From Bagarius yarrelli (taxonomy: Eukaryota > Chordata > Actinopteri > Siluriformes > Sisoridae): 64,000 nt of DNA. How positions within the stretch are numbered: position 1 is the first letter of the stretch; each line of letters starts with the position of its first letter. Shown here piece after piece: positions 10,664 through 23,591 of the stretch. Location: contig VCAZ01000121.1 of NCBI GenBank assembly GCA_005784505.1, forward strand, positions 501,001 to 565,000, read 5' to 3'. A program made the position numbers and the translations under genes. The notes under the pieces are model-generated. The model saw nothing but the letters and a program-made list of their open reading frames with translations. It was not told the origin of the DNA and searched no databases.

Positions 10664-11060
10664 AATGGTTTTTAACAACAATAGAGATTGTGTCAAAGCA
10701 GCTCACTAAAACAATCAGTTTAGTTTAACTTCTTCTTCTCCTTTTAGCTGTTCCTTTCTAGGGGTCGCCTTCTGCCTGGTAGCTACATTTCTAACATCCT
10801 CCTACCAATATAGTCACTATCCCTCCTCTGTACATGTCCAAACCACCTCAATCTGTGCTTCCCTGACTTTCTCCCCAAAACATCTAACATGAGCCGTCCC
10901 CCTTGATGAATTCGTTCCTAATCCTATCCAACCTCGTCCCTCCCAAGGAAAACCTCAAGTTCAGTTTAACTAGTATTTGTAAATGAAGAGTCCTCAAGTG
11001 AGCAAGTCAGAGAGACAGCGGCTAGAAACTGGGGACAAAAACCTAGACCAGTCTCAAAAA
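10664..11060 (+). repeat. Family D dispersed repeat, split by an RTE-like LINE
   Basis: 10664-10721 (TTGTGTCAAAGCAGCTCAC) and 10972-11060 (TCAAGTGAGCAAGTCAGAG) match the ACATTGTCTCAAAGCAGC... dispersed repeat found again at 24972 and 60710. The LINE fragment at 10731-10962 lies between. Confidence 0.6.
10731..10962 (-). mobile_element. RTE-like LINE 3' fragment inserted in a dispersed repeat
   Basis: Read on the minus strand it matches the end of fish RTE-type ORF2: the DNA for RF.RNEF..GGRLML..., HRLRWFGHVQR-like and RRKATPRK..., ending in an AAGAAGAAG-like tail. Flanked by a perfect 9-bp direct repeat AGTTTAACT at 10722-10730 and 10963-10971, which fits a target-site duplication. It splits another dispersed repeat (pieces at 10664-10721 and 10972-11060). 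Confidence 0.65.
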
Positions 11061-11317
11061 GACGAGTAGTCCGAAGTATGTCCGAATCCTTAGTATGTGA
11101 AATACAGTATGTGAAAAGTTCCTGGATGACCACACGAATTTTGAAGAATTCATACAGCATGATGCACACTTTACTGTCCCATAGTTCTGCCTGTGGAACG
11201 ACTTATCATATGTGGAAGAAGCGGAAAACTTTAAGTAGCTTTAAGTGCTTAACAAAAAAAAATCGTACTAATTGCGCATGTTTAATGCAATTTAATTTGA
11301 ACTTAAAATTCGTGAAT

Positions 11318-11458
11318 AAATTTACATTTGCATCTTTTATACAACTAAGCAATCAGGGGTTAAGGCCCTTGCTCAGCAGAGCAGTGGGAGTATGGTGGTA
11401 TTGGGAATCGGACCCTGATCTTTTAATTGGCAGTTAACCACTGAGCTACCACTGCCCT
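11318..11458 (-). mobile_element. Family C SINE, antisense
   Basis: ACTAAGCAATCAGGGGTTAAGG, CTTGCTCAGC, GGGAATCGGACCCTGATC and CACTGAGCTACCACTGCCC. It forms an inverted pair with the copy 58 bp downstream. Confidence 0.8.
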
Positions 11459-11516
11459 ACAAACCTATGTCGTTTGTCATGTGTCAAAATCAAAACAGGT
11501 GTGGGAAGAATAAGTG

Positions 11517-11705
11517 AAAGGTGGTAGCGCAGTGGTTATAGTGTTAAACTGCTAATTGGAGGATTGGGGTTTGATTCCCAGCACTAATTTACCACTGTTG
11601 GGCCCCTGAGCCGGGCCCTTAACACCTAATTTTAATTGTATAAACGAGATAAATGTAAGTCACTCTGGATAAGGACGTCTGCCAAATGCCAGAAATGTAA
11701 ATGTA
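11517..11705 (+). mobile_element. Family C SINE, full
   Basis: AAAGGTGGTAGCGCAGTGG head, GGTTTGATTCC box B, TGTTGGGCCCCTGAGC, and tail CACTCTGGATAAGGACGTC with CAAATGCCAGAAATGTAA. Confidence 0.87.
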
Positions 11706-14700
11706 AAATGGGAGACAATGTACATCCGAATTTTCATTCATACTACCAGTAAGGATACTACAACAATGTACTTGTTTAACGGTCAGAAAGTACATCCTTA
11801 CTAAAATCGAGTGTTTTTAGACAGAGCCAATGAGTGTGAGATGATTATCTGGTCCTCCAACACCTTCAAGTCAAATTCAGAAAGTAGAATTTTTTTTTTA
11901 CAATTTATAAAACATTTTGCTAAAACGAGCTATTGAGTAATTATAGACAGCAAATCCAAATCGAAATCCTGCCCCAAAGTAATGCTCAATTTATAAAGTT
12001 TTCATAATTTGACTACTGATGTGCGATCGTAAAAAATTTACTGGCATCAGGCCAGAGTTCTCTAAATCTCTTCTCGGCAGTAGGTGCGCTCTCACGACTA
12101 CATTACGCGTAATGAGGACTTTGATCATTAGCTGATGAACCGAATCAGGTGTGTGAGAGCACAGCAGGAAATCCTGATTGAAATGAAAGGAAAAAAATGC
12201 CCTGAATGTAAATAGTAATGAGCTTAATATGGGAGTTGTTAAGCAGAATCCTCTAAGCTTGCTAACATTTCAATAAGATGTGCAATGGATGATGAGATCA
12301 TTATAATAAAAGGATGGAGAAAAAAAAGGTTTTACCAGGATCCTTAGCTTGCTAAATCATTCTTTTTTTTTGAGTTCTGAGTTTTTCCATCTGCACTGAC
12401 TTTCTTTTTCTACCAGTGAGTTTTTGTTTTCTTGAGTACGGAAAGCAAAATCAAGAGTAAACATGAGGCTAAAAGTGAGCCCGACAGAGAGAAAGAGCAT
12501 TAGAGGGAAAGAGAGAGAGAAAGAGAAGCAGTACAAATACAAAAAATCAATCATCCACCACCTTCCCACCAAAATTGCTGTTTTGGTTTGACCCAGAATA
12601 AAACACATGGCTTGGCCTGTATGGTCTTCTATTCCAAATCTTTCCAGAACATGTGTTAGGAAACAACTGATGGATACCAACAGCACACGATTCCAACATC
12701 GCAAAAGAAAAAAAATAAATAATCATTGCAACTTCCGGGAAATTTCTATTTGTTATTACATTCCACAGAAAAGCAGTTCAGTAATAAATCTACCGTTACT
12801 GTACCGTTGGTGAAGGTACCGTATTCGTTTAAAAGTGTTTTTTTCCCTTCCTTCGTCGTAGACAATAGATTAAATCTGAATATAAACACATTTCAGACTT
12901 TTACACACATTGCATCAGTGTAAAAACTGCAACCTTGGCAACCCTGTAGAGCTGTCGTTTTTCAATGACATAAAAATCTGACAGCTTGCCGACAATTTGC
13001 ATATGAGTAACACGTTTATCGTCGACGTTTCAGCCTATACATCATTTTTATATTGAATATTTTATATTCAACACTTGCTTTTAACCTTTAAAATGTATGA
13101 CATGTAAATAGACATTTTTCATTAACATTTAAAAAGTACTGCACCTTAACCCTTTTTTTACATAAATCACTTCCGCTATGATTTCATGATGCAACTATTA
13201 AGACATCCAATTTATCCCTGTGCGTTCTGCGCGGCTGTGCAATTCTATCCAATCACAGTGCTTTGTTGGGCAAAAATTTGACTCCTCACTGAAATTCCAT
13301 GCACAAAACAAGTACCAGTACGTAATTTTCTTGTTTTTTCGTTCAAAGAAAACGCAGATATTTGACGCTAATTTCTTTCATTCACCGACAAACATTTACT
13401 GCAAATGTGCAACACAATTCCTTTTTTTTTTTTAATATAAAAGTGGAGGAAAACTGTTTTACGCCGTGGTTTCGCAATAAAATCCCACAATTTGTTTAGA
13501 AAAGCTGCAGTAAAATCAAGAATTTTAACATGCAACCATAACAAAAATGTCGTACAGTATGACAACGAAGATCCTACAGTGTGACATGTGATCATGTTCA
13601 TTAAGTCAAAAGACTTAGTGCACTATGTAACCCCGGCTTAAGCTGTTTCTATATGCTATAGAATTATGCTATAGAATTAAAGATTCTTTTTCCCTGGAAC
13701 TGAAAGACACAAACCAGTATGACAATGTCCCTGTGCACAAAGTCCCTCAATTTCATTAAAAATGCTGTTTAAGATTCAAGTGTCCTGCACAGAGTTTCGA
13801 CCCTAACCCTCTATTTCCTTAAAGCAGGATTTAGGATTTAGGGAATAAAGAAACAATGTTACGCTACAAAAAACAACATTTTTAGACAACTTAATGGCAA
13901 AAGATTGGAAAATACTGCATACGTGTCTGCAAACGTTATGCCAGACACACTCATAGACAAATACTTACAAAATATACACCCTAAACTGAGATAGGCTAGC
14001 TGACAGACGGCATTTATCAATGTTTGGGGTCTGTAAAAATACCCACTTGAATACACAAACACATTTCCCCTGAATCACATGACCAGCGAAATAGAATAGT
14101 TTTATGTACCACCAGCAGGTTTATGAACAAAGTCACTGAATTACAGGTTTTTGTGCCTCCTCACTCTTCATGCCTCGGGGCAGGAGCTGGTTATTGTCTC
14201 TCCAGCTGTACATTAAAGAAACCGAGAGGAGACACTTCAACAACAACAGCTGTTACATTAATGGAATCCAGGATTGGGTTGTTGGATGTATTATCTTACT
14301 TATGTTCATACTGAAAACTCTGGAACCACATAGTACTTAGGACACACCTGGACACAGATACATCTTGGATCATTATATACTCGTTATTTGTGGTGGGCGG
14401 TGCATTTGGTACCTGGTCCTTCAATGGGGATTAACCCGACTGATACACCTTTTAATACCACCACTATCACATCACAATTATAGAAACGACCAATACTATA
14501 CAAAAACACAAAATAAACTCTTTCCTGGACTGAGATGAGCTAGTTATCTTCGGAGTTAACCGAGATCTTTTTCAGCATCACTAACTTTTCCAGAAAAATC
14601 CGCCTTAAAACGTTTTTTTAAGTATGTCAGAGACAAAGAGACATTGTGGATGTAAAAATTCAACTGTACAGACTTGTTTCGCTAGTTTGTGCTAGGCTGT

Positions 14701-15804
14701 AAGAATCAACCGATCAGAGGATGTAAAAATCTGATCAGTTAAAAAACAGTCTTCAATAATATTAACCAATTATTAATCTGCCATTGCTAATATAGTTTAA
14801 GTTCCATGGGCAGCGCTACTGATTCTGAAGGCTTTGGCAAATTAGATTAACATGGCAGCACATAGAAACTCAAATCTGATTGGACAAAAAGTTAAACATC
14901 CACATACACAAGCAGTGCAGCAAGAGAAACACTACGAAATGAAGAGAATAAACTGTTGGGAATAAATTAATACAATTTAATGGAACAAATATTAGAATTT
15001 AGGTTGTAAATGTAGGTCAGTGCTTCTGATGGTGTATAGGACAGAGGAGAAGGAATTGCTGGACTGGACACCACTGCTCTTCATACTGTTCTTGATTATA
15101 TAAGATGAAAATCATCTTAAAAAACACAAATTGTTAATGTTTGAGGCGGATAGTTTAATTATACTTCGGTACATTTACTAAAAAAACAATGACTTACCTT
15201 TAATTTTTAATCATAAATTAGCTTACTTTTACTTCACTACATTTGCTGGCGTTCCTCCATTACTATTAAATGTTAATAATAAAAATGTAGATTTAATAAT
15301 TAGTTTCCATTATGTTCCGTATAATAAGACACAGCGAGTTTCTTGAGCCGAAGTACGTAGGTAAAATCACGCTCCGTTCTGAAAATAATGGCCGAGGAGT
15401 GAGAAAAAAAAAAACTTCTCAGTAGAGACAGAAACAACCAGGACCTTACATTCAATCAATATTTTACTCCAACGAGAGAAACGAACGGTTATATAATTTA
15501 ATGTCTTCTATGTGACCGAAATAAGTGCTGATATCAGTGTGAAGGAATTTTAGCTCCAACCTGAGAAAATATCTTACAGTAAGTTTCATGATTATGACTA
15601 TTTGATGATGATTCTGTAACTATTGATTCTTTAATCTTACCGTAATTACTGTAAAAGCTCACATATTCGTATTTTTATGTGTATTTTATGTTGTAAATTG
15701 TTACTGTTTCTTCTTGATTTAGAATTTTTCCCTATATTTAATCAGATCCGAGTTTGGATGCAAACGCAGTTTTTGTTACTGAATGGACTAATAAACGTAC
15801 AAGC

Positions 15805-15846
15805 TAACTAACCAACTAACTAACCAACTAACTAACTAACTAACTT
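15805..15846. repeat. AACT/AACC tetranucleotide repeat
   Basis: About ten units of CTAA mixed with CCAA. A smaller (CTAA)n run lies at 36630-36652. Confidence 0.82.
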
Positions 15847-16254
15847 AAAAAAACCCACAAAATAATAAAACTAAACTTAACACAAACAGACTTGACCTGA
15901 CCTGACCTGACATAGCTATAAGATGAACATAAACCTAAACTTGAACCTGAACCTGAACTTTAACCCAGACATGCAACAAAGCGAGACAAAGATAGACTGA
16001 AACACAGAGGTATAAATACACAAGCTAGGGGGAAACAATAAGGACCACCTTACCAAACTAAACCAGTGAAGACATGACGCCTGGACAGGGGAATCACATG
16101 AAAAGACAAAGAAAGTTTCTCTGTTGCCCTCCAGTGGCCCGGCAGGGCAACACACCCGGCAAGCCAGACCAAATTCTGACAGTACTTGAGTAATCGTATA
16201 ATTCCATACTTCATTATGGCTGGATAAGAGAAACTTTAAACATTAATACTTGTA

Positions 16255-16313
16255 ATGACTAGAGTAACAGTACAAGTATTAAACATTAATACTTGTACTG
16301 TTACTCTAGTCAT
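16255..16313. repeat. Perfect 26-bp inverted repeat with 7-bp loop
   Basis: The left arm 16255-16280 (ATGACTAGAGTAACAGTACA...) is exactly complementary to the right arm 16288-16313, with spacer AAACATT. The surrounding AGTAACAGTACAAGTATT wording resembles a fish hAT-like MITE family. Confidence 0.85.
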
Positions 16314-17315
16314 AATTTTTTTAGTTGGACTTGTATTTAAGTAACATTTTTGCCTATTGCTGCCTTTTTGTATATTGTTGAATGGTACTTTTATGCAGAT
16401 GTCTGAGTAGAATCCATTTCACAGTAAAAGGCTTTATTAAAGACTTCAAAATAATCCAGACTTGATCGATAAACCAGGAAACATAATCCAAAAACGCAAA
16501 GAGTTCAGTAAACCATGAAGACATAAACGTGTGCTATGTCGACTAGCAAACAATATAAAGCTAGCAACAGAAAGTACTAGCGCACATAGCTAGTACTCAG
16601 GTGAGGGAGCCCTTTGGCGATGGGAGGCCGGAATTGTTACAGGTACAGGTGTTTCTATATAATGACTAAACCTCATATTTTTTTATTTATAATATTTCTT
16701 TCAGGTTTTGTTGTAACTTTTTAGCTAACATAAATTCATTAGGCTGTTAAAACAATCGCATAAGCTTTGTTTACAAAAGGCCACCAAAAGCAAATTATTC
16801 ATATGTTTTCTTTTATATTTTTATTATATATTTAAAGTAAATGTGGATAACAAACCCATTTCCAGTTATGTTGTAAGAGCATAATTTATATCAGAACACA
16901 AAAAAATTACTGATTAAAAAAAACTATCTGATAAATCTTCAGAAAAACAGGTCTGTTTATTTATTCGGTAGTCTCATGTGTGGTTGTATAATCCCAACAC
17001 CCACCAGCTTCCAAAAACATGACCGACTCAACGATGTTGCTCTCACAGTTATTTTTTGTTTGAACACCCACTTATGACATTTCTAAAAAAAAAAAAAATC
17101 ACTTGGCTCCATTATATGTTTAAAACCGCAAGGACCCAAACAATGATAAAGCAGTAACTGGATATATATATATGAAAAAAAAACAAAAAACGAAATAAAT
17201 AAGCAATAAAAACAGCGGTATCCCACACACGCCACGGTTAATCAGCCTGCCATTTATTTTCACATAATATTTAAATTTGTCAGTCTCTGCTCCTGTTGAC
17301 ATTTCTACATTTCTG

Positions 17316-17430
17316 GCATTTCGTAGATTCTTTTACATTTATCTTATTATCCGATTGAGCAGTTCTGGCATTAAGGTTCTTGCTCAGGGGCTCAGCAGTG
17401 GCAGCTTGGTGGTGGAATCCTAAGGTACCA
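17316..17430 (-). mobile_element. Family C SINE, partial, antisense
   Basis: TACATTTATCTTATTATCCG, TTGCTCAGGGGCTCAGCAG and GGTGGTGGAATCC; truncated at both ends and followed by a family D repeat. Confidence 0.7.
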
Positions 17431-17451
17431 GGGACTCACTCTGATTTGATC

Positions 17452-17682
17452 ATCATTACCATAAACTGTAATTAACAAAGACATTCGGTGTCACCCAAAT
17501 GAGGATGGGTTCCCTCTTGAGTCTGGTTCCTCTCAAGGTTCCTTCCTACTTTCTTTCAGGAAGTTTTTCCTTGCCACAGTCGCCACCAGCTTGTTCATTC
17601 ATGACAAACTTACTGTATTCTGTGTGAAGCTGCTTTGAGACAATATCTATTGTTAAAAGTGCTATACAAATAAAAATGAAAA
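17452..17682 (-). repeat. Family D dispersed repeat, antisense
   Basis: Complement of the module order seen at 60710: TTCGGTGTCACCCAAATGAGG, CTCAAGGTTCCTTCCTAC, AGTTTTTCCTTGCCACAGTC and GAAGCTGCTTTGAGACAAT, then GCTATACAAATAAAAATG. A dispersed fish repeat of uncertain class. Confidence 0.75.
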
Positions 17683-17700
17683 AAAAAATGGGTGTAGTTT

Positions 17701-17927
17701 TGGATGTTCTCCCCGTGTTTGCAGTCCATAAACATGTATGTTAGGTTGATTGGTGGTTCTAAATTGCTCATAAGAGTGAGTGTGTGTGTGTGGTCCTGTG
17801 ATGGACTGGCAACCTGTCCAGGGTGTCCCCCTCCTGCCTTCTGCCCTTTTAGAGACGGCTGGGATAGCTGATCCCTGTGACCCAGAATTAGGGGCTACGT
17901 AGTTATAGAAGATAAGTGAATGAAGGA
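17701..17927 (+). mobile_element. Family A SINE, 5' truncated
   Basis: Begins inside the body at ATGTTCTCCCCGTGTTTGC and runs to the AAGTGAATGAAGG tail; the tRNA-like head is missing. Confidence 0.82.
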
Positions 17928-18714
17928 ATTGAAACTAAGATCTCATGGTCAGCGATCCAAAAGCTTATCCACTGAGCTTCCACGTCCCACGTATTGAGTC
18001 TCTTTTTGATGTTTTCAAAAGATTAATAAGTACAGAACAAAGAATGTTTTTTTTAATTCTCCATCACTATATTACTAGTTTTGTGCTGAATTTGACCCTG
18101 AAATAAATCCAACACTCAGTCTTTATGTTTTAGGAATGTAGCTGTTTAAAACATTTCCTCAGAACTTGTGTGAAATTCCAGCGTTGCCTTTTAGTGATTA
18201 TTTTATAATATTTCAAATTTCAAGTGTCAGAACCCCAAGGTGACAATTTTAGGGGGTCTGGTTCCACTCCTGATCAAAGTCCAGTCAGTCAAATCCTGTC
18301 TAATTAAAACTAACCAATCACCTATTTGGTTTCTTTAAGTAGAAAAATAGACTTTGTCGACTGAATGAGAAAGAGCAAACTTTATTTCAGGAAGATGGTT
18401 CAACAGCAAAGCAAAGCTTCAACCACAAGAACAACTAGGGAGCTTTCTGCTGTGTACGAGAGAGAGAGAGAGAGAGAGAACACCCCAGCTTCAAAACCCA
18501 GAGTTGATAAACCATAATCTCAAGAGTATTCATTTCTCGGACCGCATTAGCTTTTTCCCAGTAAATAAAGAAATAGAATAGTTTGTACTATTGTACTATT
18601 TATACACAAAGATACCTTCCTATTACATCAACGGTATAGCTGAAATGTTAATATTCTAGATATACTGCCAATCTTTGTTTATCATTAATTGATTCACAGA
18701 AATTGATAGTCATT

Positions 18715-18860
18715 GAAAGGGCAAAAGGCAGGAGGAGGACACCCTGGACAGGTCGCTAGTCCATCACAGGGCCACACACACACTCACACTCACTTCTACG
18801 GGCAATCACCAACCAACCATGTTTTTGGACTGTGGAAGGAAACCAGAGAGAACATGCAAA
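18715..18860 (-). mobile_element. Family A SINE, internal piece, antisense
   Basis: Contains GGCAGGAGGAGGACACCCTGG, CCATCACAGGGCCACACACA and TTTTTGGACTGTGGAAGG; both ends are missing. Confidence 0.78.
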
Positions 18861-19418
18861 ATGTACTATCCATCAAAACATTATAAGTGTAATTAAAACA
18901 TTATTATGCATTATTTGGTACTGCTTTAAATTAGCTACCAAAATAACTACATTTCGACTAATAAACCAGAAAATTAGAACATTTATAGTTGATTGTTAAT
19001 ATCTAGATGACCAGTGACTGTTTTAATATTTTATTTAATATTTAATTATTTGCTTGTTTATAAACTGATCATTTTGTTTGTATTAAGCATTGACTTTATA
19101 TTCTATTCCTTTGGAAAGTGACTAAAGGACTAAATGACTGCGAGACCTAAACACACACTGGACAACTGCGTGACCCAGACACAACTATTATAGAAGATTT
19201 AATCTTTTATTAATGCTTAAGAAGGCATCAGGGGTATAAACCTATGAGCAGGATGATTAGGTTAAACTTATAATGTGTTATAAAATGTTTATGATGCATA
19301 TTATCTGTTAATTGTTACCTCTTTTCATTATTATGACTTACAGACATTGGAAGTTAAATTTAAACTTTTGCCCCAAGTGCCTGCACAATATGGCAACAAT
19401 TAGGATTAACCTCCCCAC

Positions 19419-19420
<2 letters not shown>

Positions 19421-19444
<24 letters not shown>
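19421..19444. repeat. (CA)n microsatellite
   Basis: Twelve CA units. Confidence 0.85.
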
Positions 19445-19451
<7 letters not shown>

Positions 19452-20080
19452 TTGCATTATTATTACAGTTATAAATGTCCATGCTGTATTAAAAAAATGC
19501 ATTGTGTTTTTGCTCTGTATGTTGATTACACACACATGGTATGGGTTGTATTACCTTTTACCTTTTGTATTACCAAGTGGTATCACTGTAAATGCTGTAA
19601 ATATACCACCACCCCCACCCCTCATGGGCCAGGAAGCTGAAAACGAACTGGAAGTGACAAGCTGAGAAAGTCCCTCATGCTATGCAGCGCAGGCAATTAA
19701 AGGCAAACTCAAATGGAGCGAAATATCTAAGAAAACCTTCGACTTTCTTCACGAGTTGTAGGAAGATAATGGCGCCATAGAGACACTGTGTTAGTCACAC
19801 AACAGTGGATGCTAAAGCCGGCTGGAGAATTGGGAACGAGAAGCATGTAGCATACAATATAGAATTCTGTCATCTTGCATTTAGACACACAGCAGCATAC
19901 ATAGATACATAGATACTCTTAGATGTTTTCTAATAGCATTTATCTGAATTAAAGGGGAAGGACTGAGGCAAGTTCAGTCTAATATACAGCAGTTCAGTGG
20001 CTTCTCGAACCGCATTCATACTGATTCTATTTCTAATGCTGAATTAACCCTTCGTACTGGTTGTCTGTCAATATTTAACA

Positions 20081-20412
20081 TTCATTCATTCATCTTCTAT
20101 ACTAATTTGGGGTCACAGGGATCTGCTGGAGTTTATCCCAGCTTTCTGAAAGGGTGAAAGGCAGGAGGGCCACACCCTGGACAGGTCGCCATTCCATCAC
20201 ATGGCCACTCACTCCTTTGGGCAATTTAGAGTCACCCTAATCAATCTAACCTACATGTTTAAGGACTATTAGAGGAAACTGGAGAACTCGGAGTAAACCC
20301 ACACAATCATAGAACGAACATGTACTCCACACAGAAAAACCCCTGCAGGGGACTCGAACCTGGGACCTTCTTTCTGTGAGGCAACAGTGCCAACCACTAA
20401 GCCATCGTGCTG
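20081..20412 (-). mobile_element. Family A SINE, full, antisense
   Basis: TTCATTCATTCATCTTCTAT, GGTCACAGGGATCTGCTGG, body, and a head complement CCACTAAGCCATCGTGCTG. Confidence 0.87.
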
Positions 20413-22229
20413 AAAAAACAGGGTTAAATATTATTAGAACATTTCTTGGGCTTACAATAATGTAAAAATTTCAAAAACATTTTAAAAACACAAATAACAA
20501 CCATGTGCTATAAAATAATAAAATGTCGTATAGTTATTTAAAGTACTATTCTGTAAAAATCTAGAAATTTATGGTTCAAACTGAACATCCTATGCCAGAT
20601 GTCAGCAGTTTTCTCGACTCAATCACATGTTAACATTTGCTGCGCACGATTTCACTTGTCACATTGTGTCAGTCACGTTCACACACTGCCTCAGAAACTT
20701 TCGTCCGTCATTAAAAAGTTCGGAACTGGATATTGAGGTGTGTTTTGACAATAAGGAACCACCGTACAAGCAAAACCAAAATCCAGAATGTTGTATCCTA
20801 TTGTATGCTGGTTTCATTGCCACCTTTCTGATGTCACTGTTTGGTGTGTGTGTGTGTGTGTCTTTACCCTAGACATACCACTAGTCTCTGTTCAGCATCA
20901 ATTGGTTTACAAAAATTGTTGTTCTTTTTTTAAATAGGTGGCTCCAGTAACGCTAGCAAAGTATCAAACTGATTCACTGACATCGTAAAATATCTAGAAA
21001 TCTTTTTAAATCTAGAAATCTTTCCGTGTATCTCTATCACGTTTAAACTCTTTGCACAAGATTTTATTTGTCACATGAGGACATAATGACTAACAGGACG
21101 ATGTTGAGAAATTTGATGGGCAACAGATCTGAAAACAAACAGGACCGGTTCCACGATGCACAAAATTTACAGCAAACGTAATTATCCAACTATATTTATA
21201 AGTGAATGCAAAAACCATCAAAGTATATTTTTCCTCCCTATAGGCTGTTTTGCACCTGGTTCCTTTATGCATTTTTTTCTGATTGGGTAGCTATCATATT
21301 TGTCAAAACGGTTCCTTGGCCACATAAATGTGTCTTAGTGAAACTGATATGAATCTGATCTTCTATTCCTGAGCAAAATTCTAATATTTCCGCTTGCCTG
21401 AAATGGCACAAACCTTTATTTTTTGCTTTATTTGGGTTTGCGAATGCAGTCAAAAGGAAAACGAGAAAGCTTATGTGCCAGAAGGCAGTGATTATTACAT
21501 TATGTGCAGCATTTTCGCTGTCAGCAATAGTAAACTTCAACACCCAGCAAGATACGTGGATCAGAGCCTGGAATCAACACTTATAGTGGAAATATAGTGT
21601 TAGCTTATTTTATAGAATAAGACTGGATATCCTGTTTCTAAATGGGGCGTCGGGCCTTCTTATGTCTTATCTCCTGAATCTCCGTCAGGATATACATGCT
21701 TGCTTGATGTATGTGGACCAATGGGGTTCATTTTTTTTGTTATCACACATGATGATTAATCAAGTAGGATTGAGCTTCTTTTTCTGTTTGCCTCAATTAA
21801 ATCACACCATCATATAGAGTGATTGAATCTGTAAGGCTGCTATTTTATATAAAATTTTACTATGCATCACATTTACAACTTATATTTTACATTATACCGT
21901 ATGAAAATAAATGCAATGCAGCGCTTTGTGTTACATTGCGAAATAGCCACAAGTTTGCAGCCCGTTATAAAGGTATATTGTAAGATTTGTATAGCTCAAC
22001 GCTAGCTTGATGGAAAAGAAGAAAAGGCAGCAGAATAGACAGGGTCATGTTTTGAAAGACTGTAGACTGTAGTCCAACTATTAATAAAACACCCCAAGAA
22101 TGTGTTCAGTGTAACTTGCCTGCCAGCAGATAAAAATATTTGTATTCAAAGGTACAACAGCGAGAATACAAACTCACCATAGGTAAAATGCCTTTTAGCA
22201 ATATTAGAAAACCTAATGTATAAATTATA

Positions 22230-22995
22230 TTCACTGATCTCCTCTTCGACCACTGCTCGCAAACCTGGGGTAACTATGGACACTCAATTATCCCTTTCCT
22301 CACATGTTGCTAACTTAACCATTCTTATCTGCTCAGGCCACTCAGTTGCTTGTTTAGTCTCTTCTAATTTCTAAGCTAGACTACTTCAACTTGCTCCTGG
22401 TCTTCCCCTGAGTGCAATTCGTCCTCTGCAGATGATTCAGAATGCAGCTGCACGTCTTGTTTTCAACCTACCCAAGATTTTACACACCACCCTGCTGCTA
22501 TGCTCCCTCCACTGGCTTCCAGTAGCTGCACTACTGCATCTGATTCAAAACATTTATGCTTGCTGACAAAGCCAAACCGGAGGAGCACCTTCCTACCTCC
22601 AAGCATTTATCACTTCTCACATACCACTTAGCTACCTCAGACACACAAGCACTGCCCGACTAGTCCCACCAGGTCTGCCTCAAGACTTTTCTCTGTTCTG
22701 GTACCACAATGGTGGAATGAACTTGCCATCAATGTCATAATGGCAAAAAGAGTCATTGGCTGTCTTCAAGAGACGATTGAAGACCCACCTTCTTCTCAAA
22801 TACCTGCACTTGACATTTAACAACCACAACAAAACAAAAAAAGGATCTATGCTGTTCTTTTTAACAGTTTTTTGTGGGTTCTTACACTTTGATTTGTGAT
22901 CTGATGTACCAGTATTGAGCTTTAGTGATGTGATTCAAAGCACTTTTGTACGTCACACTGGACAAGAGCGCCTGTTTAATGCTGTAAATGTACAA
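22230..22995 (+). mobile_element. L2-type LINE, 3' end of ORF2 plus tail (decayed)
   Basis: With frameshifts the sequence reads as the C-terminal end of a fish L2/Rex1-type reverse transcriptase: LDYFNLLLVFP, MIQNAAARLVF, SLHWLPVAAL, PTSKHLSLLT-like and WWNELAINV, then RRLKTHLLL. It ends with a tail (about 22955-22993) reading GGACAAGAGCG..TGTTTAATGCTGTAAATG. The 5' part is absent, typical of 5' truncation in target-primed reverse transcription. Broken by many substitutions and indels; inactive. Confidence 0.85.
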
Positions 22996-23323
22996 AATGA
23001 GCTACAAATAATAAACAACCATCATGAATCTCGTCAGCAGGTTCGAAATGAAAAGACACCCAGAAGGTCCTAGACTAAACTCACTTTATTTTTTAAGCCG
23101 GTTGATGAGAATTGGCAGGGGCTGTCGGCTTGACATACTGGAACACAACTCATGCTTGACATTTCCAAGGGACATGTCTATTTGTCTTCCGTGTTATTTA
23201 CTTCAGGTGAAATATCTTAATTAAAAATGAATTAGCTGACACAGACCATGTTTAAAATGTTCAAATGGTCGCAAGGGCTTTGAAGCATAAAAATTAGTTT
23301 TGCTCTGTCAGATGAACAAAATG

Positions 23324-23347
23324 TTATATATATATATATATATATAT
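23324..23347. repeat. (TA)n microsatellite
   Basis: Twelve TA units in AT-rich unique sequence. Confidence 0.85.
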
Positions 23348-23591
23348 TGTAATTGCTTGTTATAAAATGCACAAACCCAGGGGCCTCTGAGACATTTGTC
23401 CTTAAAAGGTTATGGGCGATTTTATAATGACAATCAAATGCTTGAAAAAAACTAGGACTTTCTAGAAAGGTCATAAAGGAACTAAACTGAACTATTGTAT
23501 GGACCGTTTCATACTGTGAGCTATGTGTGTTTTAGAAATGATACAAATGCAATATATTTTAAAAAGAAAAATTTTTTATAAGCCAAACACA

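Noticed and set aside
21265..21597. Paired frames on both strands around 21265-21597
   Set aside because: Random open frames in AT-rich intron; no splice context, codon bias or recognisable motif.
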